Source of the DNA: Nipponacmea schrenckii
Lineage: Eukaryota > Mollusca > Gastropoda > Lottiidae
Assembly (NCBI GenBank): GCA_030562195.1
Contig: JAUJPP010000011.1
Span: 9,052,001-9,116,000, forward strand
Direction of reading: 5' to 3'
DNA length: 64,000 nt
Shown here: positions 23,901-38,900 of the stretch, in pieces
Numbering within the stretch: the first letter of the stretch is position 1
Layout: every line of letters begins with the position of its first letter
Notes under the pieces: model-generated
Database searches by the model: none
What the model was told of the DNA's origin: nothing
Seen by the model: only the letters and a program-made list of their open reading frames with translations
Made by a program: the position numbers and the translations under genes

Positions 23901-26900
23901 TTATAACTGTAATTTAAGTACGGTTAAAATCATAGCCATAGAAAACATACAACTGATAGTTTGGTTTAAACTAGACCATATTTTGTAATGCACGGGGTGT
24001 CGCCAGAGAGGCAGGATATGCTCATTCACCTGATGTCAGTCTTTGATTGATAGTCCAAAAAGCTTGTAGTAGAGTATAATATAGTATATTTATATACCAT
24101 ACATGAAATATTAGTATCATTATCTGATAAGAGAAAATCATAAAATAGTTAAGGATTTACAGGAAAACGGGTAATATACGGTAATGCAGGGTAGCATTAT
24201 ATATATTCGTGAAGGATATACGTACTGTGCCTAAACTAACGACTCCAACCAACCATTGTTTTAGTAGTGCTCAAATATTAAACTTTTGCACTTTGGAATC
24301 AATTGACAATTATTTAAAAGAAACCCAGATATACTACTACCTACTACTACCAACTCTTGGTACGATATGGTTCATCAATTATATTTATTGCTATTATTTC
24401 GACATGTGTGGGTCATAAGTTAAAGACATTTCATAACCGATCACTAAATATTGATATTACAAATTGTTCACTTACCAAGTCCGGTTCCACCTTTTCTACC
24501 TGTAAATAAAGATATACTTCAATAATACTTTTCTCTTTGAAATTCACATTCTTTCTTTTATTTCCTTTTTATGTGTTTATAACAGTGTTTTAGCTATTCC
24601 TTTATCAATTATCTGCAGTTGGTCAATTTGTCTGATTACAATTTTACTATTATTACAATCAACTGCAGTAGAAATGATTCTGTACGGGTTTTGATTCTTA
24701 AAAAATGGGAGTGTATTTGCATGAGTGCTCTGCCATGATTTTTATTTAAGCACTGGAAAAATACTTCTGATATCATAGTGATTTTTATCGACCTGTAACT
24801 ACGGGATAATTGATGAGTGGCTGGATCAGTCGGCGTCTGTAAAATCGCATTTCATCTTTCTTGCGAAAAAAAAGAGTCGTCGTTTGAGCTGTGGGAACCA
24901 GTGTACCACCCAATAGATATCAGGTAGTAGTAGTCGGTCTATTTCTCGGTAACACCCCTTCACTCTCATATATGAGAATACAGATTGTTAGTGAATTCTA
25001 AATATCACCTACATCCTGATTCGATTTTTTCCTTCATGGCGAAAAGTTGTCCAGAATTTTTCTCTATATCTGCGATGGATGACTGGCATTTGTCGATGAC
25101 CTCGTCAAAACATTTGACCATAGAATGTAGAGAACTGAAATAGTTTGCATGATTATTGATAAATCTTCATTTATTTTTTTAGATAATACCAATATAGATT
25201 AGATTTATGACGAGAAGTTGAAAAATAACGGAAGGTTTCAATAGCTGAAAACGATCACCTACCTACAAGTGGCTTCCATTCCACTTTTTACCGAAAATGA
25301 ACTGATCATATTTAGACAAGATTGAGCTTTAGAAGCACACCATGCACCTGAAAAGAATTTTTTTTTAAATTCAACTTTTTTTCAATACACCTAAAACAAA
25401 AAGTAAGTATCCATAATAAAAAGTGGTATCAGATGTTTACAAGCATACTCTGCCTCAGCTGTCAATAATGCTGGTCACTTTACTGTTTAAAACCCTGAAA
25501 TCTTAGTCTATATAGACAGTTTTCAACACAAAAGACTGGCAAAAGGTTATAGAGTTAACACTATCATCCCCTGTACTGTTTTAAATCTGTTGTTAAGGAT
25601 CAAATGAGTAATTTTTATTATTGTAAATAATCATTAGAACTTTAAGTAGAACTATGTTACAAATATAGGGTCATTAATATGTCCTTCAGAATTCTTAGAA
25701 AACTATTTGGTAACAACTCTACATACGTGTAAAGTACATAAAGAGTGGTAATAAACGGTGTTTTTGTTGACAAAACTTAATAAAGACTCTTATTTACCAC
25801 AGCCACCGTCAATTAAACTGACCGTTTATACATGTAAAATTTTCATACATTTTCTACTATAATCAAATACAAATATATGGTAATACTCACTGTCAACCTC
25901 CTCTTCTTCTATCTCTTCTGGAAAAAAAACCCACAATAACAGCAATTAGATATACGACTGACATTCAAATGCACTTGAGATTATCCGAACTACACTTATG
26001 TTTGAAGGTCGAGTGATTTTCTAGATCTTTTGATAAAACATAAACAAATAGTTGACTATGATTCCATTTGTTAATACCTTTAGTCACTGGATAACTATGT
26101 ATTTATATAATTAAAGACGAAGAAGTTTTATTCTAAATAAAGAAAAAGCTTTATCAAAGCTGCTAGTCCAGGGATCTTGGTTGGTTGATAACAAGTTAAC
26201 GTTTACTTCCAGCGAATGCTGAAATTGCTAACTTGTTGTTGTTTATAATTATAGTAGTTGGCTTTCAGCGGATGCTGATGTAGCGACCTTCTTTGTTGAT
26301 GACAAGTTAACGTTCACGTTCAGTGGATGCTGCTATGCAAACTAGGCAGTTTTAGATTAGGTAATAGTCGTTGTAGTTTGATAAAACATATCAGGAATCA
26401 ATAACATAAATACTATAACATACTGCATGTACATACCGGTAATATTAGAACAATTGCCAGCCATAGTTTCTATTCGTTTCATATGTTCTAAGGCCATAGG
26501 AGGTAAGACCCCAACACAGTCATTGGATACATTTTTTAAACATTCAACAGTTGACATTATACCTCTAGAAAAGTTAATAATAAGCATGAATTACAAGGCT
26601 TGTAACGATAATATGTCTATCGGTATAAAAACGGCATTAATTTAAACTTTTCCAAAAAGTCCTTTATTATAAGTAGTATATTTAATTGTCTTAAGAATAC
26701 TTTCAACAATTATAACTTGTCAATACTGAACGAAGGAATCTCTGTTTCATCAAAGTATTTCTAATTTTCATGAAATCATCTTTAACTGAATTATAATAAA
26801 AGTTTCAGGACCTACTTAATTATTGGATAGATGAGGACAACCATCATAATGTTCTTATTATTATTCCTATTATCTCGCTCAAAGGTACTTAGATGCTGGC

Positions 26901-29900
26901 CTATCAAATTGTTGGAAAGGGTACTTACTCACAGTCGGAATCAGATATAATATTGGACTCTGTTGAACATCGCTGCAACTCTCTATAACATTTCATTTCT
27001 GTGTCAAAGAAAACAAAATAAGTTACAATTATTCAGAAAAAAATACGAGCAAATAATACATTAATGATAGCAGGTGAAAATGAGGTAGGGACGTTTTTTG
27101 GCCGCCTAGTTAAATGGCATTGACAATTCGGCGGCCCCTATTCAACCTCTCCACCTTATGTTACATTACGCAGACTCTCCTGACAGCCAGACCCTAAAAG
27201 GCTATAAGAATGGAAAAAAATAATACTGGTAACTTACCAGTAGTACCGCCCTGAACTGGTTTAGATTCCACAGCTGTTTCTGATTCAAAATCAATACCTC
27301 CACCTACAGATTGAAGTTACAAATTTACATATCAAGGAAGTGAGTCTTTCGAGCTAACAATTTTAGAGTATTTCTAGTTTATTGTATTGTTTTATTTAGC
27401 AAAGCAAATACTTGCTATAGCCCAAGAATTGTCATACAAAGACCTAGAAAAGTAAATATATCAATCTATATACAATTAATATTCAATAATTAAATAAAAT
27501 ACATGTATGAGTAAACCAGGAAACAGAACAAATTGACTGTGATACCAGATCAACTTCTAAGCATCGAAAATAAATCTACTCAAGATTAGAAGCTCAGGGT
27601 TAGTTCGCGGATTCTTTAGTTTGTTCTTTTTGTGCAATGACGGAAAGGACCAAATTCGACGATGAAAATACTTTTTACGTAGTGTATTATATTGAGGACA
27701 ATGTCCTGGAAGAAAGTGAAATACACCTTCCACGTAAACAGACTTGCAGCAAAAGCATAAACTTTTTTTTTCTTGGAATTTTATTGTAGCTACCTTTTTT
27801 CAATTTGAAGTTTTAAGTTTCCAACGCGAAATTTACATAACAAAAATTTTAATTTATCATCTAATTTTGAGTTCAAATACAACTCAAGTTCGAAATTTTT
27901 ATAAAATCTCAATTTACTGGACAAATTGAGCTGGGAATACCATGATTCAGTGTATTGATCTAATCGTTTTCTAAATTCAGTCAATTTTAAAGAGTGCGGA
28001 TTGTCAAATAAAAATGAAAAGCCAGTTTCATTAAGAAGCGACATTATATCAGAGACCCAATTGTTTTTGCCATTGGCGTCATCAATGCACAAGCTCGTAT
28101 ATAGAAAAGATAAGAGGATTATCAGAGCAAACAACCTTGTGCCAGAATTTTAAAATATGGACCTAACGCTGGGCATATAAAGGAAAAATTCCGAGTTCGC
28201 CTAAAGCAGCAACGACTGGAATGGATTTGCTCAAATGAGGAACAAAATCATTTTGTATACCTTCCAACGGTTTACAGGTCGAATTGCCTTCAAGTACTTC
28301 AAAGGCATATGATAGAACAAGACTACTAATGAATGAAAAAGATTACATTTGCTTGTGATGCTTAGGTGTAACGATTTCAACCTAGAAAGAAGGCAACCAA
28401 GGGCTTTTTCTACTTTGAGTAGCAATTCGTTTAACAGCACGAACAAATTTTCCATTTTGAAAAAAAAAGTAAACCAAGATAAATATATTCACTAACTATT
28501 TCCAGGTTAACGGAATTGACATTGAATTTATGGTTGTGTGTTAAACGGAAATGAGTACTTAGGATTTGTTGACATTGATTTTAAGATTCCATGTATCGCA
28601 GTATAGACTAAATTTATCTAACAATACTTGAAGTGCACAAGGTGGGTTCGCAAAAAGTACAGTATCGTCTGCAAGGAGCAGCAGATACTTTAATGAATAA
28701 TCGGTTTTTACAAATCCGGGATCTGTGCTGCAAAATAAAGTCGTGAAGATCATTAATGAATTTAGGAAAAGTAAAGGCGATAACGGTCCACCAGGTAAAC
28801 TTTCAAATTGATCTGACAGAAATCCTTTGTATTTCACTATAGAGTTAACTTTCGTATACCAAGATGTAATGATAATAATAAATTTACTGCCTACACACAA
28901 CCAATTTAATTTACATAAGAGCAGTTTTCTGTCAACCAAACCAAATGCTTTTTAAATCGATGAGTATCAGTCAGTGACAGGATGCGTATCCTATTACGGA
29001 GAAATGAAGTAGAGTAGGGCAAGAAAAACCTGGCAATGTTATATGAGGGTTTGCCATAATTTTGAAATTTCTAGTCTGGCTGACAGCTATTTTTAAGAAT
29101 CTCCATTCCCCACTCTGTTGTTATCCATTCAGTTTTTGTGGTCTGGAGGTCGGATGTTGTTGTCTCCCTTCCGGTTATTTCTTTATAATTAATTTTACAC
29201 CATAGAAAATAGGAACTGAACGGAAAACCTAACTTTCCACCCTCTTTGATCCCCCATAGACTAAGTTAATATATAAAAGGAAATTGGTTTTTAACTTTCT
29301 TTGATAACTTAACAATTTAACCCAGGCATATATGGGTTTTTATGTATGTTTTTGTGTCAGTTAACTTGGTTTCTGGAATTTTCCCTCGTGACCTTTGACC
29401 TGTTCTACTTTCATTTTTATATGATTTGATTAAACATAGTTTACACACTTTACTTACAAATTTGGGCGATTTGTTTTTCTAAACCTGTCATATACATCCC
29501 AATCTGTCCTTGTAAAGAACCGCAACGAGCAGCCAAGTTGTCAAAACAGGATTTAATATTCTGAAATTCTCTGAAACAAAATTTATGATAAATTAAAAAA
29601 GAACTAATGAACGAATGTTTAAATACACTTTGATCAGGTTAAAAATTCAATAGAAGGGCAAGTGGCGGTTTTACCAGAGGTCAGTGAATTCATCTTTCAA
29701 ATGTTACATAATAGCCCATGCTCGTCCCCCTTTCCTAATGTTTCCTAGAAAAGCCATGAGAAAGGCGTAAGCAGATTAGAACTTACCTGCACGACTCTTC
29801 CTGGTTCGGCCCTATTGAAAATTCCTGCATCCCTTTCATACAGCCAACTACCATTTCTTGACAATCTGATAACAGAAAAAAATCATTGTTTAGATTTCAT

Positions 29901-32900
29901 TGTAGGGTATTATTAGGTTAAAAATCATTGTTTAGATTTCATTGTAGGGTATTGTTAGCTTAAAATCATTGTTTAGATTTCATTGTAGGGTATTGTTAGG
30001 TTAAAATCATTGTTTAGATTTCATTGTAGGGAATTATTAGGTTAAAATCATTGTTTAGATTTCATTGTAGGGTATTATTAAGTTAAAATCATTGTTTAGA
30101 TTTCATTGTAGGTTATTGTTAGGTTAAAATCATTGTTTAGATTTCATTTTAGGGTATTATTAGGTTAAAATCATTGTTTAGATTTCATTGTACGGTATTA
30201 CTGGGTTCAAATCATTGTTTAGATTTCATTGTAGGGTATTGTTAGGTTAAAATCATTGTTTAGATTTCATTGTAGGGTATTATTAGGTTAAAATCATTGT
30301 TTAGATTTCATTGTAGGTTATTGTTAGGTTAAAATCATTGTTTAGATTTCATTGTAGGTTATTGTTAGGTTAAAATCATTGTTTAGATTTCATTTTAGGG
30401 TATTATTAGGTTAAAATCATTGTTTAGATTTCATTGTAGGGTATTATTGGGTTAAAATCATTGTTTAGATTTCATTGTAGGGTATTGTTAGGTTAAAACC
30501 ATTGTTTAGGTTTCATTGTAGGGTATTGTTAGGTTAAAATCATTTTTTAGATTTCATTGTAGGGTATTGTTAGGTTAAAATCATTGTTTAGATTTCATTG
30601 TAGGGTATTATTAGGTTAAAATCATTGTTTAGATTTCATTGTAGGGTATTATTGGGTTAAAATCATTGTTTAGATATCATTGTAGGGTATTGTTAGGTTA
30701 AAACCATTGTTTAGATTTTATTGTAGGGTATTGTTAGGTTAAAATCATTGATTAGATTTCATTGTAGGGTATTGTTAGGTTAAAATCATTGTTTAGATTT
30801 CATTGTAGGGTATTGTTAGGTTAAAATCATTGTTTAGATTTCATTGTAGGGTATTAACATAGGTTTAATAATATACTGCACAAGATAATTGTGTTTTTCT
30901 TTCCGATATCTATTTAATACACTGTCTGGTAGGACTCATTTCTTATTAACATTGATGATCTGTGGATTAGAGAACAATATGGAAGATTCGGTTGGGTTGC
31001 ACTATCGCCTAATTCGGTCCATTTGTTATAAAAAATAAAACTGGGTACTAAATGACACGCGTTGATAGGTAAAAAAAGTCGTAATAAGGGCGTGGTGGAG
31101 AACATGTCAGATTTTATTGTAGGATATTAAAATTATAATTGTATATGATAGAACCAGGAATCACAGAAATTGGAATTACCTTCAGTTGTGTCAGGAACAC
31201 CTTCTCCTTCACCGCCTGGAAGAAAAGAGATGTTTAATCATATTTTAAAGTACAAGGGAAAGGAGAAACTAAACAAATACGATTTACCAAACATGTGAAA
31301 TTTGAAATAGACCTAAAATAATTGTCCCTCACCCACATGTAGACAGTTGAGAAAAGTCAATTAATTAGTCAAAATGACTCTGAAAGGAGAGGTCATCTTG
31401 AGTTCAGCTTGTCTGATCTGATACATTGACTGCAATGGCCCTTTTTTGTTGTATCACACAAGTTTTTAAAGATAGCTTGCCAGACAAGGAAACATACGCC
31501 CACACAACAACATTGTTAAGTCATTTTCCTATGGTTTATAACATTTATATATTCAAATAAACCCATCATCTAAATCATCAAATTCGAACTTGACCATCGT
31601 CTTGTCCATTCCAATGCTCACAACCAGTTTCATTCAAATCCGTTGAAAATTGTAGGTTCTACTGCACCCATAATAAAATTCGGACGTGCTTTTACTAAAT
31701 CAAGGACACTAACTCAAACGTTCATTGGAAATCATCAAATTCAAACGTAACCGCCATCTTCTAAATTCCAACGCTCACACCAAGTTTCATTGAAGGTTGT
31801 AGCTTCTATTGTATCCACAATAAAATTTTGACATAAATTTACAAGGTCAAGGGCAATAATGCAAAATCTGTTCATTGGAAATCGTCAAATTCGAACTTGA
31901 CCGTCGTCTTATCAATTCCATTACTCATACCAAGTATCATCAAAATCCATTGAGAATTGTAGCTTCTGTTGTAACCACAACAAATGTTGAAGACCGACGG
32001 ACAGGGTGACGACAATATACGTCCACATATTTATGTGGGCGTTTAAAATGCGATTCTGTTGCATTGTACACCAACGTGTACAGTCTATTAGAGCCCTGGA
32101 CAGAAAGCTTGTACAATATTTGATACCTACCCGAGTACTCGGGCTGTACAATTCAAACAAATCGCTGCATCGACAAACATTCGTGATACAACAATATGAC
32201 TATTTTAAGGTATCAGATGCAGTTCTTAATAGCTTAACGTTGTGAAGATGTTGAGTTTCTAAAAATTTCGTTACGATGAAATAAATTCAATTAGCAGGAA
32301 GTTAACGAGATAATGACTTACAAGCTAAGGACACCTGTTTTCTTGCCTTAACCATCATGGTTTCAACATCAGCTATATTTGGTAAAGTGTCACGACATTT
32401 TGCTATCACTACGTCAAAACAATCCACTGTAGTATTCAGTATGCTAAAATAATATAAAATACATATTTATGCACCAATTATACGATATAGTTTTGAATAT
32501 CTTTGAAATAATTGCAAAAAAAATCAAAATCAAATGGATACAAGCTAAACACTTCTTACCATACACACTCTACTAATTTCAGATACTTCAGAGGATTCAT
32601 TTAGTACCCATTCCAGTTTACAAATCGTGCGATGAGTTAATTAGCACGGTTTTATCCCTTACAATGATGATTATAAGAAAGATGATCTTCATGAGAGCAA
32701 CATAGTGGATCGACCATAAATGGTTTGTAACCCAGTATCAAAACGATTTTTAACAATTATACCAATTACTTAAGATCCGAACCGCCAGACGAAAACCCAA
32801 AATACAAAAACAAATAAATAGCAAAACATTGGTAGCAACTAATAAACTTTTCACGCGAAATATGTTTATCAATATTATAGCCGAGTATGTATTTCATAAG

Positions 32901-35900
32901 GAAAGTGATATCAGGTGTCTAGAAGAGTAAACATGGCAAATACGGTAATACTTACCCACAAACAGCCTGAGGATTTTGAGTTTGCTCTAGACCTCCTAAA
33001 TAACCGACACATTTTTTGTTCATGTTACCACATTCTGTAATGTAGAAATTTATGAAGATAAAAGCTAGAATACGGGGAACTCAAGTAGTGTGTAAGGTGA
33101 CTATAAAGATGTCAAGGTATTAGACGCAGTTGATAATAGTTTGACATGGTGAAGATGTCTGATAGTCATAATACTATAATGAATAAGCAAAGAACAACCA
33201 AACTATATAATACATAATATGTATTTAAATCAAACATCATACCCATAAGAGATATTCCTCCATTAGAGGACGAAGAGGTTACCATACTATCACCTGTACC
33301 TATAAAATACAACAATAAAAGATAAATCTATTGTCTATTTGAGTTAAAAGTTATTTTATTTGCAATATTTTCAGGAAGATACGAGATAAATCAAGCAAGC
33401 TATGTTTGTTTCATGTGCTGGTATACTATAAAACTAACAGAACTATCAAACGATTGCCAACTTATATCCCAACATACCTGGTGTAAAGCCACCTGAAAAC
33501 AGAAAAACATTTAATTATTTTTCTTTTGTCAAATTATCAAAACAAGATAGTATGGAAGACAATCCCTGTCAAAATTAATCATTCTTAATGCTTAATTCGG
33601 TGTTAAACATTAGTACAGTAACATCATCATTTGAACGCTTAATTTGACATTTGTTCGCTAAATTCATAATTTGTTGTTAAAAATTTATCATTCGAATAAA
33701 GAATATTACTGAACAAATAAACGATTTAGCCGAACTAATATTGCACACTTCATAACGCCGAATGAAGTTTACCGAACAAATGTTGAAAAACATTTCTCGC
33801 ATTTCATGAGAACGATATCATTATGACGAAGTGGCGCTGCTCAATTTTAGTTAGGGCTTCGTTCCTATTTGTTTCGCCAATTTTTATGGCCGGCCAGTGG
33901 CTGTGTACAAAGTAAAGAATCTTATTATGAATTCCAATTTTATGATAAAAAGCGAATTTTTTTAATCAAACTCTTGGTTCTCTTTATTCATTGGAATGTG
34001 AGATTTTGAGATAAATATGGTGCCTATACCAGGAAATGTTTTGAAAAATGGCCAATTTTTTGTACAGTCCACAGTGATGGTTGTGGGACAGATATTTTGA
34101 TGGAATTGGCAAAATCCCAACTACATGGTTTCTTCACACCTTTGAAGATATCGAAAATTCCAATATAAAAGTATTTTCATGACAAGCTTAGTTACTGGCC
34201 AGTTCGAGACGAAGACTCGTCATGGCCAATCTTAGAAAAATAGCCAATTTTTGAATAGTCCACTCTGATGGTTGTGGGCTATGTTTTGATCGAATTGGCA
34301 TAATCCCAACCACATGGCGCCTTCAGACCTGTGAATATCCCCAAAATTCCAAAGAAATGGTATTTTCATGCCAAACCTAATGACTGGTCAGTCAGTGATG
34401 AAGACTCTTCATGGCCAATTTTTGAAAAATGGACAATTTTTTAACAGGCCACGGTGATGGTGGTCGGGCATAAATTTTGATGGAATTGGCAGAATCCTAA
34501 CCACACGGTACCTTCAGACCTGGGAATAAATCAAATAATTCCAATATAATGGTATTTTCATGCCAAACGTAGTGACTGGCCAGTCACTGATGAAAACTCT
34601 TCATGGCCAATTGATAAAATATGGCCAAGTTTTTATCAGTCCACGCTGATGGCGGTGGGGCATAAGTTTTGATGATGGAATTGGTAGAATCCCTACCACA
34701 TGTGGTGCCTTCAGACCTATGAAAATCCAAAAAATTCCAATGAAATGGTATTTTCATGCCAAATTTATCGACTGGCCAGTCAGTGATAAAGACTCTTCAT
34801 GGCAATTTTTTTGAAAAATGACCTTTGTTTGAAAAGTCCACGCTGATGGTGGTGGGGAATAACTTTTGAATTGGCAGAATCCCAACCAAATAGTGGCTTC
34901 TGACCTTTATGCCCCACCACCATCAGCATGGACTGTTAAAAATTGACGACGAGCCATAACAAGTCTTCTTTTTTATCTGGCCAGTAACTAAACTTGGCAT
35001 GAAAATTCATTATATTGGAATTTTAGATATATTCACACGTCTGAAGAAACCATGTGGTTTGGATTTTGCAAATTCCATCAAATTATCTGTCCCACCACCA
35101 TCACTGTGGACTGTACAAAAATTTGCCATTATAAAAACATTTCATGGTATAGGCACCTTATTTATCTCAAAATCTCACATTCCAATGAATAAAGAGTACC
35201 AAAAGTTTGATTAAAATCTTCGCTTTTTATCAAATTGGAATTCATAATAAGATTCTTTACTTTGTACATAGCCACTGGCCGGCCATAAAAATTGACCAAA
35301 TAAATAGGAACGAAGCCCTAACTCAAATTGAGCAGCGCCACTTGTCGTCATAATGATAATGTTCTCATGAAATGCGAGAAATGTTTTTCAACATTTGTTC
35401 GGTAAACTTCATTCGGCGTTATGAAGTGGGCAATATTAGTTCGGCTAAATCGTTAATTTGTTCAGTAATATTCTTTATTCGAATGATAAATGTTTAACAA
35501 CAAATTATGAATTTAGTGAACGAATGTCAAATTAAGCGTTCAAATGTTGATTTTACTGTACTAATGTTTATCACCGAATTAAGCATTAAGAATGATTAAT
35601 TATGGCAGGGATTGTCTTCCATAAGATAGTCTATCGTCGGATTTGTGGAAAAAGCACGCACCACTCCTGCTAGTAGCATGTAACCGTGGATTAAGAATTC
35701 TAATAACATAGGTTAAAATTGAAAGGCATCTTTCAAATAATATAATGACATCAGGTAGGAGGTAATAGGCCAGTAGTACTTCATCAAAAGAACATCCTCC
35801 AACCATGTTCGTTTTCTTTGTTAGTAGAATACATGAAACATAGATTTTTGAATGCAAATAGCAAAGAAACGTCTTTCAAATGCCATATATCACAGTAGCA

Positions 35901-38900
35901 GGTCAAAACCAACAGTCCAACAACAATGGCTCTGATATATGAATAAATACCAGTTAAAGCCGAGGAAAAGGCCAAAATACAAACGTTTTTTTTAAATTAT
36001 ATTAAGCTTGTTAAAGCACCAGTGCCAAAACCAGACCAGGCAACCAAGTGAGCTAATATCTGGTTCAAAGAACATTCTTCAAATAATTTATATCACATTT
36101 TGTGACAGGTTGAAGGTTTGATAATACTTTGCCGATGAAAAAAAATGTTTGCCTTTCCTTTGACCAATATTGCCTTAGCCTCAGCAACGGGACACTAATA
36201 TATAGAAAAGACATTTAAAAATATGAGGTTAATTTTTAATTTTAAGGAATTTTGCGAATTTTCACCCGACGATACCATTTTTGAACGAATATCTACAAAT
36301 GGCGGACGTCTAATAAATATTTTTTTCCATGGAATGGTCATATCTAAGCCAAGGAACTTGACATCATAAAATTGTCTATTTCACGAGGCGTCAGAAAGAT
36401 TGCATCTGGTCGAAATCAGCTTCCTGAGTAAAATTATTCACCCTCGATTCTTTCTGCTGGCTTCAATTTATAAACTGTGTTCATTATTCATGTGCCTCCT
36501 ACCCCTAAATGCCGCTTAAGGATAATTAATTTATAAACTGAATGATTTTCATCATATACAATATTATCATAATAATTTCCGTGATTCCGGAAAATATCAC
36601 TTGACTGTGTGTATAAATGATTATATTTAAATATTCTACTTCTGGTTTTATTGACTGTGTAACTTGGTGGAATGTTTTTGGGAAAATGGAGGTGCGATAG
36701 AGCTTTATCATCCGATTTTAAAACGATCAAATTATTGCCCGTCCCGTCCGTCCACTTGTTCACTCGCCGTATAGTTCATTAATGGCTGTAATATACTGCT
36801 TGCCTTTTTAAACTGAAACTAGCATTTATCTCTAATACTAGCATTGCAGAATCTGTGGTTTATTCTTTCTATTAATAGATAAAAAGAACTGGATCGGGCG
36901 ATAACAACGAATTTTTCGTATATGACACTAGATATAGGGATATCTCCTGCCTGGATTTAATGTTAAGTTTGTTTATTGGACGAGTTGCAATTTTGTAATA
37001 TTTTAACAAGTTTTATCGGTCTGAAGTAGATAAAAACATAGATTATAACACTGGTACTTACATGTATTAGAAACCCGATTTTGAGCTTGATTCATATTAC
37101 GTTCTATCTGTGCTGCATTTGGTAAAATACGTCTACATTTCTTTAACACATTTTTAAAACACCCAACAATGGATCGTAGACCACTAAAACATATTTACAA
37201 ATTATTATTTAATATTAGTCGATCATAGCAAGATATCTGTTTAACTGATAGATTCAACGTGGCGAACGTATTGGAATACAGTTCGTGATATGTACCTCCA
37301 CACACTCACACCTCGCCAAGTTTATACATGTCTATTGCTGGTCTTGGTTTGGATTTTCATGTCTGAAATTGTCAATTCTTTTGAATTTTAGGGATAGATT
37401 TTAGCGAGAGGTTACAGAATATTCGTAAACTCACTTGCAAGTTTCCTCGAGACCATTGTTGTAATCAATAGAAGAAAATTGCGCCGTACAGCTCTGAACC
37501 AGGTTAAGACATTCTGAAAAAATACAATATCAAATCACATTACAATAATAACATGTGTTTATGGATATATTGTCTTCTACAGAGATTCTGTTCTTCAATT
37601 CTTCTACTTATAATTTACCTGCTTCTTGTCCTGTAGGAGTTGGTAAAGTTCCTCCAGGGAGCTGCATTTTACCTGTAAATAAACAAATTTACCTCATATA
37701 AGTATGTGATGAGACAATTACTCATTGCTTACTGTCTGGTGTTTAACTTAAAGTCTTTGATATAGGGTTTTTCATCAAGTTGACATTCACATTTAGTAAC
37801 CGTAAGCCTTAAAAATAATTTGGATTCACAGTCATGTATTTTATATTCTTATGAATACAAACCATGAACCATCTCAATTATAATTCATATTCATTTAAGT
37901 CATATTTCAAGAACTATAACATAAGTCTGTTTGGATATCATTCAATAAATAGGTAGGTTTATAATGATATTTTAGGACAGTAATTGATAAACTATTGAGG
38001 CAATAATCAGAAATGTATTTGGAAAATGGTCAATAAGCTATTTGAACAGGACTTGAAATTTATGGGTTGATGAATTTATCACAGTAAAATCCAATATTAC
38101 TGCCCTTAGAAAATAAATCACAAAATCATAATTTTTGTACATCACAAATTTTTATCTCGCTTGTACAATCTGCGATTACAATAGCTCGGATTAATTTGAT
38201 AGAAATTGACAGGTGAATGCAGTATAATGAAAACAATTTTAAACATATTGTACATACACAAAGTTCCGACTTGAGATTTAGATCTAACTATCTGACCTCG
38301 GATTGTCGCAATATTAGGTAAAACAGAAGAACAATAATTAACCACATTCTCCATACAGCTAATCATTTCTCTTAAATCTCTGTCAACAAACATTAATAAA
38401 ATATCAGGGATAGTTCAAATTCAACATGTGTCATTATATATGAATATTATGTTGCCCTGCAACTGAGCTGTGGACGATGCGGCTGGCTACAAAGGTAAAA
38501 GTCTTCACGTGAAGTATCCGGCTTCTGAATAAACCAAAAACAATTCAACCACCGCTGGGCCCAATATGCTGGAAGTAATAATAACAAGAGAAAGCACAAC
38601 TCTCTGATTAAGTTTTTGACACGACCAGAAAGACTGAAGGGATTGTATAGAAAATGTTTTAAAATTGTGTTTGTATAGCGGACAGTTTAGCATTGATTGT
38701 GTACATACATCTGTAGTTCTTGCACTTCTAATAATACTAAACGACACTTTCGCAATTGGTTGATGTGATATAAGCAAATTTTGAGATAGTGACCCTATCC
38801 AGCGCTTAGTTTAACTGAAATTGTAGTAACTGCATTCCGAATCGGTGCTTAAGGTGTACCTTATACAAACCTTATAGACCTATTGAGATTCCAAGAAATC

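Noticed and set aside
34999..35214. Plus-strand open frame of 71 codons
   Set aside because: It lies in the internal repeat of the foldback element and mirrors the other arm; no protein family seen.
36488..36763. Minus-strand open frames of 61 and 91 codons
   Set aside because: No Cys pattern, no splice borders in the right phase and no family recognised; treated as intron sequence.
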